Origin: Caldifarciminota bacterium
Lineage (GTDB): Bacteria > Hydrothermota > 32-111 > QNBC01
Direction: 5' to 3'
DNA: 6,248 nucleotides
Assembly: GCA_015486655.1 (NCBI GenBank)
Contig: WFRF01000254.1
Coordinates: forward strand, 1 to 6,248
Part shown: piece by piece, positions 1 to 5,526 of the stretch
Position numbering within the stretch: the stretch's first letter is position 1
Layout: each line of letters begins with the position of its first letter
Translations under genes and position numbers: made by a program
The notes under the pieces: generated by a model
Told to the model about the DNA's origin: nothing
The model's database searches: none
Seen by the model: the letters and a program-made list of their open reading frames with translations, nothing else

Positions 1-488
1 GGACTCATTGTAAGGTACATTGGTTTATCATTTGAGGTATTTACCTTAAATGGTTGAAGGGTTTCTTCCGATGAGGGAGCATACACTAAATAGGGGGTAT
101 TTATTTCCGTAAATCCCTCATTTAAGAAGTATTCTCGAACATTTTGTATAATATTTTCACGTTTAAGTAAAGTTTCTCTTTTTCCTCTGTCAATTACACT
201 CTTTTGCCAGCGGTTGTTCAGGGGTGAATCGTTTTTGTTCCTTGTTAACAGATAAATTTGTTTAACTTCAACCTTCTTGTTATTGCTTCTCAGTTCAAAG
301 GCTGCTATATCAAGATATCTTAAATCATGGTATCCACATTCAAGCGTAATAATTCCCGTTTCGTCTTCAATTGTAACAAAAATCCCGTCAACGTTGATAA
401 CTCTTCCGGCAATATAACATTTTTCTTGATTGAAAATATCTTTAATTGTCGTTTTCCCACGGAATTTACTGTATAATTTTATTTTCAT
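1..488 (-). CDS. epmA: EpmA-like EF-P beta-lysyltransferase (class II lysyl-tRNA synthetase paralogue), N-terminal 162 residues, cut by window edge
   Basis: EpmA (PoxA/GenX) activates (R)-beta-lysine with ATP and transfers it to the conserved lysine of elongation factor P in the cytoplasm. Residues 104-162 look like the start of a class II synthetase core: an Arg-rich entry (RETLLKRENI), a motif 1 helix and strand ending GFTEINTP (125-132), then YAPSSEETLQPF (136-147) and MYLTMSP at the break. The TP-x4-APxxE pattern recalls deltaproteobacterial EpmA more than LysRS or AspRS. Residues 13-82 look like an OB fold (YIAGRV, then FVTIEDETGIITLEC), which classical EpmA lacks. ATG 488 is the only possible start, because TAG lies directly before it in frame. 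It overlaps the stop of the upstream HD-GYP gene by 23 bases and has no clear Shine-Dalgarno, which suggests coupled translation. A divergent LysRS/AsnRS-like enzyme is not excluded, since motifs 2 and 3 lie outside the window. Confidence 0.68.
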   Translation of the reverse strand, partial: MKIKLYSKFRGKTTIKDIFNQEKCYIAGRVINVDGIFVTIEDETGIITLECGYHDLRYLDIAAFELRSNNKKVEVKQIYLLTRNKNDSPLNNRWQKSVIDRGKRETLLKRENIIQNVREYFLNEGFTEINTPYLVYAPSSEETLQPFKVNTSNDKPMYLTMS

Positions 489-1491
489 CTATCAACTTTA
501 AGAAAACTTTAATTATTTCGGGATCAAATTGTTTACCGCTTTCATTTTCCATAATTGTTTTAATTTCGTTAATTGATTTACTTGTTCTATAGGGCCTGTC
601 TGTTTTAAGCGCATCAAATGAATCGGTAACGCATATTATCCTTGCAAAAAGTGGTATATCCTGTCCTTTTAGTTTGTCCGGATATCCTTTTCCGTCATAC
701 CTTTCATGATGATTCCTTACCCCCTTCAGAATGTCCTGATTATCTATAAAATATCTTAATATTCTTTCTCCGATTAAAGGATGCTGCATTATAATAGATC
801 TTTCATGGCTGTTGAGCCCCTCGGGTTTTGAAAGAATTTTATCCTTAATTCCGATTTTGCCAATATCGTGCAGTAGTGCTGCTATTCTTAGATTATTTAT
901 GTTATTATTTTCTATTCCCATTGCTTTCCCGAGAATTACACTGAAATTGCTTACTCTTTCCGAATGCCCCTCTGTGTAATGATCTCTCGCTTCGAGGGCT
1001 TTAATCATGGCATTTATTGCCCGCAGGAACATTTTTTTTATATATCTGGTTTGTTCATTTACCTTCTGTTCCAACTTATTTTTATATTCAATATTTTCTT
1101 TTAAAAGCTTTCCTCTCTCAATTGCCCTTTTTACTGTCATAGCCAAATCGGTTATTTTAACCGGTTTTATTAAATAATCATACGCTCCTTTTTGCATTGC
1201 GGTTTTAATTACATCAATTTCAGAGACAGCGGAAACAGCTATGAATGATATATATGGAAAATTTATTCTTATATAGTCTATCAAATCCAAACCGGACATA
1301 TCAGGCATGACCATATCTATTAAAACACATTCCGGTGTGTTATTTGATAAATACTCTATTGCTTTTACTCCACTTGATACTGTTACCGTATCATAATTTA
1401 AAATGGAAAGAAAATCTTTGAACGTTTGTAAAACATATTTATCATCATCTACTACAAGAATCTTTTCACGCTTTTTGGGTTTTCCATTCAA
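466..1491 (-). CDS. Response regulator with HD-GYP cyclic dinucleotide phosphodiesterase output
   Basis: A cytoplasmic two-domain protein of 341 residues. The N-terminal receiver (about 10-125) has the acidic pocket D15-D17, phospho-acceptor D59 in LIDMVMP, switch Ser S87 and K109 in LIKPV. A charged, probably coiled-coil linker (about 126-155) leads to a complete HD-GYP domain (about 155-335): H176, the H208-D209 pair in LLHDIGK, HHE (261-263), D266 and GYP (269-271). The metal ligands appear intact, so an active enzyme is expected, hydrolysing c-di-GMP or possibly cGAMP, with phosphorylation as the likely control. I chose TTG 1491 because the receiver begins just after it and a GGAGG lies at 1506-1502. 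The frame stays open to an ATG at 1596, but that segment overlaps the coding end of the GGDEF gene and has no receiver character. It overlaps the GGDEF gene upstream by 26 bases and the epmA-like gene downstream by 23. No histidine kinase is in the window. Confidence 0.9.
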   Translation of the reverse strand: MNGKPKKREKILVVDDDKYVLQTFKDFLSILNYDTVTVSSGVKAIEYLSNNTPECVLIDMVMPDMSGLDLIDYIRINFPYISFIAVSAVSEIDVIKTAMQKGAYDYLIKPVKITDLAMTVKRAIERGKLLKENIEYKNKLEQKVNEQTRYIKKMFLRAINAMIKALEARDHYTEGHSERVSNFSVILGKAMGIENNNINNLRIAALLHDIGKIGIKDKILSKPEGLNSHERSIIMQHPLIGERILRYFIDNQDILKGVRNHHERYDGKGYPDKLKGQDIPLFARIICVTDSFDALKTDRPYRTSKSINEIKTIMENESGKQFDPEIIKVFLKLIDENKIIQ

Positions 1492-2647
1492 CGGTTCTGT
1501 TCCTCCCCATAGCTTTTGCCATATACATTGCAGTGTCGGCCTTTGTGAGTAATTCTTTAACGGTTTTGCCGTCATACGGGAATGTTGAAATACCAAGGCT
1601 TATTGTTATACGCCCTTCGGGTTGGTACTCGGCATTTTTGAAATTGTATTCGATAATGGCTTTTCTTAAACGTTCTGCTGCGGACAGAGCGGATTTTTTA
1701 TCCAATTTTTTCGCAATAATCACAAATTCGTCCCCTCCGAATTTACACAGTATATCATCATGTCTGAAGTTGCTTCTCATGACATTCGCAACTTCTTGTA
1801 ATGTTCTTGACCCCATTAAATGTCCGTTTAAGTCATTATAATTCTTAAAATGATCAACATCGAGAAATATTATTGAAAATACTTCCCTGCTCTCACTTGA
1901 GTTGTTAATTTCTTTCTGCAATAATTCCCTGAAATATATCTGGTCGTATAATCCCGTGAGTCTGTCTGTTATTGAAATGTAAAATGTTTTTTTATAGGCT
2001 TCCTGAATTCTGTCGGTCTGTTCCTGTATGTTTTTATTGATGTAATATGAGATGTATGAAATTGTGATTATCAGGGAAGAGTACAGTAAAAAGGTAGCAC
2101 TTAAAAAGGAATAGTTATGTGAGATATCGAAATGGATAAATATTTCCGAAAAACTTCTGTAATGACTTATAATTCCTCTGGATTCACCTATCATAATGGT
2201 TATGAGAAAAATTATGCTTGTGAAAGCAAAGATGAAAATGTAATAAGAATCCAAAATAAATGAATTTATGATTACAATTAGAATTAGCATTATTAAAAAG
2301 GGACTTGTTATACCGCCGGTTAGGTATATAAAGATAAAATAGCAGATAAAATCAACAGTTACTATGAAAATGGAAAATATAGATATGTAATTTTTATTAA
2401 CTTTGTGCTTTGAGAAATTGTTGAGCTCTTTCAATATGACCAAAATAGTAAGCGCATATACGGCAAGCAGAATTTCAAGATAAGGACCGGCAGGGTTTGC
2501 GGGTACTATGTCAAGCTGTTTAAATATGAAAAAGATTATTATATTTAAGATGAACAGGAATATTTTGATGTTCATTACCCATTTAAGCTTTCCCTTTCGT
2601 GCTTCCGATTCATAGTCGAGAAGCTTAATGGATTCATCTATATTCAA
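1466..2647 (-). CDS. Six-helix membrane GGDEF cyclase with Ser at the guanine-contacting Asp; candidate Hypr (cGAMP) synthase
   Basis: About 393 residues. Six predicted membrane helices (about 24-42, 56-72, 87-109, 115-132, 135-153, 181-203) include a TGGITSPF turn (110-117) reminiscent of the sensor half of some histidine kinases. A short linker (EQTDRIQEAYKK) leads to a GGDEF domain (about 222-390). Visible residues are LDVDHFK with D263 and D265, N271, GGDEF at 304-308, and an RHDD inhibitory site (295-298) exactly five residues before it. In PleD the guanine base is held by Asn335 and Asp344. Here the first is N271, but the second is S280 (codon at 1810-1808), in GHLMGS where most family members have GHxxGD. 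Spacing to GGDEF (26 residues to the third position) matches PleD, so the alignment is firm. The same substitution is known from Hypr GGDEF enzymes that make cGAMP. Start: TTG 2647 with AAGGGA at 2659-2654, overlapping the aminomutase gene by 14 bases; ATG 2677 with GGTGAT upstream is a real alternative. Confidence 0.9.
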   Translation of the reverse strand: MNIDESIKLLDYESEARKGKLKWVMNIKIFLFILNIIIFFIFKQLDIVPANPAGPYLEILLAVYALTILVILKELNNFSKHKVNKNYISIFSIFIVTVDFICYFIFIYLTGGITSPFLIMLILIVIINSFILDSYYIFIFAFTSIIFLITIMIGESRGIISHYRSFSEIFIHFDISHNYSFLSATFLLYSSLIITISYISYYINKNIQEQTDRIQEAYKKTFYISITDRLTGLYDQIYFRELLQKEINNSSESREVFSIIFLDVDHFKNYNDLNGHLMGSRTLQEVANVMRSNFRHDDILCKFGGDEFVIIAKKLDKKSALSAAERLRKAIIEYNFKNAEYQPEGRITISLGISTFPYDGKTVKELLTKADTAMYMAKAMGRNRTVEWKTQKA

Positions 2648-3704
2648 AGTGTTTCCCTTCATAATTTTCGATTTCATATGTATCACCATCTTTTGATTTA
2701 ATATAATTATAGCATATTTCGACCTTTCCGCCACCCCTATATAAATCAACCATGTAATTCGGGACAGCCATTCCCGATATAAATCCCCTCAATTTATGTA
2801 CTATGGATATACCTTTATCAATACTGAGGCGGAAGTGTGCGGTTCCCCTTGTGTTGTCCGGGTGGAAAAGTGCATACGGTTTAACACCGATTTTCAAAAG
2901 CTCCCTGAGTAATATTTTCAACGTTTCAACATTATCGTTTATTCCCTTTAGAAGTACAATTTGAGCTCCCAGAATTATACCTGCGCCTGAGAGTCTGAGG
3001 CAAGCGGTTTTTACCTCCTCCGTAATTTCCAAAGGATGTACGAAATGAATATTCATATAAAGAGGGATAAATTGCTTTAGTGTATTTATGAGTTCCGAGT
3101 TGATTCTTTCCGGAAATGCGGCAGGTACGCGTGTTCCTATTCTGACTAATCCCACATGTTCAATATTTTTCAATTTTTCCAAAAGGTAAAGAATTTCCGA
3201 ATTGTTCAAAAGAAGAGGGTCTCCTCCCGAGATAAGGACATCAAAGATTTCTTTATGGCTTTCAATGTACTTGATTCCTCTATCCCAAGTGTTTTTGCCG
3301 AAATTAACATTCTTTCCGAGAATCCTCTTTCGTGTACAGTATCTGCAATGAATCGGACAGATGTTATGTGTGAGAAACAGCACTCGATCCGGGTAACGAT
3401 GAACAATTCCCGGAACGGGGGAATCGATTTCTTCTCCGAGAGGGTCTTCAAGCCCAGTGTTATCTTCCAATTCTCTTTCATCCGGTATAATAACAGGTTT
3501 TAACTCCGGATGGTTGGAAACCAGATTAAGATAATATCTGTTTGAAAAAAAAGGATATTTTTCCGAGACCCTTTTTAATGAGGAAATATCCTTATCAACA
3601 AGATGGGATGGTATCTCATCTATATTCCTTATACTCTTGGAATATTCCTTTTGCCAGTTTTTCATTATAATATATCTATCACAAAACCCCGTATTTTTCA
3701 ACAT
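2634..3704 (-). CDS. epmB: KamA/EpmB-family radical SAM lysine 2,3-aminomutase, probably supplying beta-lysine for EF-P
   Basis: This PLP- and SAM-dependent cytoplasmic enzyme should interconvert L-lysine and beta-lysine. Counting from Met1 at 3704: SPVPGIVHRYPDR (95-107) precedes the radical SAM cluster motif C116-x3-C120-x2-C123, SGGDPLL follows, and GGGK (324-327) carries the PLP lysine K327. D283 (in HPDNTRG) and D320 keep the spacing of Asp293, Asp330 and Lys337 of clostridial lysine 2,3-aminomutase, where the two Asp residues bind the substrate side-chain amine. This supports lysine rather than glutamate as substrate. At 356 residues it has EpmB length: it stops after the NYEG...Y segment and lacks the Cys-rich tail of catabolic KamA. 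An epmA-like gene in the same operon favours the EpmB role. Neither start has a good Shine-Dalgarno. Met14 (3665), just before NWQKEY where family similarity begins, is an equally plausible start. A free beta-lysine role (osmolyte or catabolism) is the alternative. Confidence 0.85.
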   Translation of the reverse strand: MLKNTGFCDRYIIMKNWQKEYSKSIRNIDEIPSHLVDKDISSLKRVSEKYPFFSNRYYLNLVSNHPELKPVIIPDERELEDNTGLEDPLGEEIDSPVPGIVHRYPDRVLFLTHNICPIHCRYCTRKRILGKNVNFGKNTWDRGIKYIESHKEIFDVLISGGDPLLLNNSEILYLLEKLKNIEHVGLVRIGTRVPAAFPERINSELINTLKQFIPLYMNIHFVHPLEITEEVKTACLRLSGAGIILGAQIVLLKGINDNVETLKILLRELLKIGVKPYALFHPDNTRGTAHFRLSIDKGISIVHKLRGFISGMAVPNYMVDLYRGGGKVEICYNYIKSKDGDTYEIENYEGKHFEYR

Positions 3705-3710
3705 GTTTAA

Positions 3711-3721
3711 CTATAATATAA
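3711..3721 (-). promoter_or_regulatory. Possible -10 region for the leftward operon
   Basis: Read on the minus strand, this AT-rich stretch contains TATATT (3720-3715) and overlapping TATTAT (3718-3713), either of which could be a sigma-70 -10 element. I see no convincing -35 hexamer at the right distance. If used, transcription would start almost at ATG 3704, leaving essentially no leader for that start and about 40 bases for the alternative start at 3665. This is only a weak call. Confidence 0.25.
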
Positions 3722-3780
3722 TTTCATGGATAGGGCGGGATTAATATTCGCGTCTAATTCTTTTCGAATATATCTCCTAC

Positions 3781-3809
3781 TTGAAACAATCGTAAAAAAG
3801 TATTATATA
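3781..3809 (+). promoter_or_regulatory. Probable sigma-70 promoter for the capA-family operon
   Basis: TTGAAA (3781-3786) and TATATA (3804-3809) are separated by 17 bases, the optimal spacing. TATACT at 3806-3811 is an overlapping alternative -10. Transcription would start near 3816, giving a leader of about 30 bases before the ATG at 3846. That leader contains a small GGCA/TGCC stem too weak to call regulatory. Confidence 0.5.
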
Positions 3810-3834
3810 CTACGGAACGGCAAGTTTATGCCTT

Positions 3835-3841
3835 AAAGGAG
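3835..3841 (+). promoter_or_regulatory. Ribosome binding site of the capA-family gene
   Basis: AAAGGAG stands four bases before ATG 3846 and fixes that start. It is a strong match to the anti-Shine-Dalgarno and lies inside the right arm of the inverted repeat. Confidence 0.7.
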
Positions 3842-3845
3842 ATAT

Positions 3846-4979
3846 ATGAATCTTAAAAAATACTGTCGGCGTTTTGGAATCTTTCCGATTTTTTTGTTTA
3901 TATTTCTTTTTTCACACACATTGTTTGCAAATATAAGCATTAATGCCGTAGGCGATATTATGATGGGAACGCTGTATCCAAGGAGCATTCTTCCTCCCGA
4001 TGACGGAAAAACACTGTTTAAATTTACCGAACATTACCTTCGATACGGAAATCCGGATTTTATTTTCGGTAATCTTGAGGGAGCCATAACCGATTATAAC
4101 CACACGAACAAAAATATTGAATCGGGAAGAGCCTTTGCATTTGAAATGCCTCCGAGATATGCAGGATATCTTAAAAATGCAGGATTTAATATTGTATCCA
4201 CCGCTAACAACCATGCAAGAGATTTTGGAACCCAGGGTTATGAAGACACACGAAGGTATCTGCGGCAAAACGGTATCTCAGCTGTGGGGACCAGGGATGA
4301 AATCAAATATTTTAATGTCAGAGGAGTAAAAGTTGCATGGATCGGGTTCAGTTGGTTTTCATATTCAAATAACATATTGGATTTACGACATTCAAAGGAG
4401 ATTATAAGAAAAGCGGCAGATTCAAGTGATATTGTAATTGTTTCGGTACATGCCGGTGCAGAGGGAGACAGTGCCTTGCATATAAAAAACAAGAACGAAT
4501 ATTTTTATGGTGAAAACCGGGGAAACCTTATGAAATTTGCCCATCTTGCCGTTGATAACGGAGCGGACCTAGTATTGGGACACAGTCCGCATGTCCCCAG
4601 GGCAATGGAATTGTATAAGGGAAGATTGATAGCGTATTCTCTCGGCAATTTTCTGACTTATCGAGTATTTTCAACGACGGGATATAAGAGATTAGTGCCC
4701 ATTTTGCATATCGAAATGAGTAATAAAGGTAAATTTCTGCGGGGCAGGATCATTTCCTGTGTTCAGATATCCTACGGGAGACGAAAAGGAATCCCCGTGT
4801 ACGATTCTTCTATGAAAGTTATAAAGGTAATTAAAATGCTTTCGAATAATGATATAAAGAATAACGAAATAACGATAAGTGACAGTGGTTTTATAAATAT
4901 AAAATATGATAGCATAAATGTACTGAGTGATTCAAGTAAAAGTTTTGATGTAAATAGCATATTTCAGGAGGAAAAATGA
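3846..4979 (+). CDS. Secreted CapA-family protein (poly-gamma-glutamate synthesis type, metallophosphoesterase fold)
   Basis: 377 residues. A signal peptide is clear: basic N-region KKYCRR, hydrophobic core 12-23, and a likely signal peptidase I cut after LFA (residue 28), so the mature protein acts outside the cytoplasm. The CapA domain runs from about 30 to 345, with metallophosphoesterase-like motifs GDIMMG (36-41), GNLEG (75-79), NNH (121-123), H202 in VSVHAGAEG and GHSPH (245-249), then IAYSLGNF. The HAGAEG form instead of HWGxEY, and the later FYGENRG and VPRAMELYKGR blocks, place it in a CapA subgroup distinct from Bacillus capsule CapA. Family members take part in polyglutamate capsule or other surface-polymer work, but the exact reaction is often unproven. 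No capB or capC neighbour is present, so a capsule role is not supported here. It begins the rightward operon and overlaps the next gene by four bases (ATGA). Confidence 0.88.
   Translation: MNLKKYCRRFGIFPIFLFIFLFSHTLFANISINAVGDIMMGTLYPRSILPPDDGKTLFKFTEHYLRYGNPDFIFGNLEGAITDYNHTNKNIESGRAFAFEMPPRYAGYLKNAGFNIVSTANNHARDFGTQGYEDTRRYLRQNGISAVGTRDEIKYFNVRGVKVAWIGFSWFSYSNNILDLRHSKEIIRKAADSSDIVIVSVHAGAEGDSALHIKNKNEYFYGENRGNLMKFAHLAVDNGADLVLGHSPHVPRAMELYKGRLIAYSLGNFLTYRVFSTTGYKRLVPILHIEMSNKGKFLRGRIISCVQISYGRRKGIPVYDSSMKVIKVIKMLSNNDIKNNEITISDSGFINIKYDSINVLSDSSKSFDVNSIFQEEK
4966..4971 (+). promoter_or_regulatory. Ribosome binding site inside the end of the capA-family gene
   Basis: AGGAGG lies four bases before ATG 4976 and is encoded by the last codons of the upstream gene. 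It supports the start of the 178-residue protein and coupled translation across the ATGA overlap. Confidence 0.75.
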
Positions 4980-5512
4980 TAAAGATAGCGTATTGTCCGA
5001 CGATGCAACCTTATGCGGATTTGATTTCCAAAAATGTTAAAGAGGTGGAGATGCTTGAGGGAAACGCAGCCGCTTCTGTCTTGGCTGCCCTAAGGACGGG
5101 GCAGGTTGACGGTGTTTTAATAGGAAGAAATGCAAAGGAATATGAAATTGACGAGGAAACACATTTTGCAAGGCTAAAAAAGGGCATTACCCTCGTTTAC
5201 ATGCAAAAGGCAATGGTCGATGAAAATCAGCTGTCAACGATTCCGGTGAAAACATATCTTGAAAAGGATAAAGTCGGCGATATGATTCAATATTTTCAGT
5301 CGGTAGATTGGAGAGATTCTTTTGAAGACTGTTTTAAGGACGGTCTTGATATTCCAGCTCTGATTGACTGGGATGACTACAGAGATAATTTCGAGTTGCT
5401 TATTCCGGTAAACAGATTCGGGAAAACTCCCGTTTTTAGGGCTCCTGTTATCTATTATAAGAATATTAACGAAAGTACCATTGAAAAGATTGGTAAAGCC
5501 GTTAACGGTTAA
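4976..5512 (+). CDS. Uncharacterised 178-residue cytoplasmic protein between CapA-family and phosphatase-superfamily genes
   Basis: I do not recognise this protein. The start is firm: a full AGGAGG four bases upstream and an ATGA overlap with the capA-family gene. There is no signal peptide and no membrane helix, and the composition is acidic. The beginning (MIKIAYCP), the block at 29-51 (GNAAASVLAALRTGQVDG followed by VLIGR) and a closing PVFRAPVIYY segment vaguely recall the alternating strand and helix layout of periplasmic-binding-protein-like ligand domains, such as LysR effector domains. That is only an impression of fold and no ligand can be named. There is a single Cys in each of two places (C7 and one near residue 119) and no metal or nucleotide-binding motif. 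Its position in a tight operon suggests a role tied to the genes on either side. Confidence 0.8.
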   Translation: MIKIAYCPTMQPYADLISKNVKEVEMLEGNAAASVLAALRTGQVDGVLIGRNAKEYEIDEETHFARLKKGITLVYMQKAMVDENQLSTIPVKTYLEKDKVGDMIQYFQSVDWRDSFEDCFKDGLDIPALIDWDDYRDNFELLIPVNRFGKTPVFRAPVIYYKNINESTIEKIGKAVNG

Positions 5513-5526
5513 AAAGAGAGAAGGGT

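Larger units (their letters stand above)
3768..3847. repeat. Imperfect-context inverted repeat with 11-base arms spanning the capA ribosome binding site
   Basis: The left arm ATATATCTCCT (3768-3778) is the exact reverse complement of the right arm AGGAGATATAT (3837-3847), with 58 bases between them. The right arm includes the Shine-Dalgarno and the first two bases of the capA-family start codon. A transcript beginning upstream of 3768 could hide the ribosome binding site in a hairpin; one from the promoter at 3781 could not. A two-site protein operator, or chance in AT-rich DNA, are other explanations. Confidence 0.35.

Noticed and set aside
1492..1596. N-terminal extension of the HD-GYP response regulator to an ATG at 1596
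   Set aside because: It lies wholly within the coding end of the GGDEF gene, shows no receiver-like sequence, and TTG 1491 has a GGAGG upstream right before the receiver begins.
1533..1841. Plus-strand open frame opposite the GGDEF domain
   Set aside because: It is antisense to conserved GGDEF coding sequence and has no independent support.
2648..2749. N-terminal extension of the GGDEF protein to an ATG at 2749
   Set aside because: It would overlap the conserved C-terminal GGGK region of the aminomutase by over 100 bases; closer starts at 2677 or 2647 have ribosome binding sites. The choice between those two stays open.
3156..3503. Plus-strand and alternate minus-strand frames (3206-3481) within the aminomutase gene
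   Set aside because: They are antisense or out-of-frame readings of the radical SAM core, with no recognisable domain or ribosome binding site.
3712..3717. TATAAT on the plus strand as an upstream promoter for the capA-family gene
   Set aside because: No -35-like hexamer lies about 17 bases upstream, and the TTGAAA/TATATA pair at 3781-3809 is better placed.
3819..3834. Small GGCA/TGCC stem in the capA-family leader as a riboswitch or attenuator
   Set aside because: Only four base pairs with no run of T after it, and no GEMM or other riboswitch core can be recognised.
3912..4492. Several frames of 70-118 codons overlapping the capA-family gene on both strands
   Set aside because: They are shadows of a gene with clear family motifs and a signal peptide.
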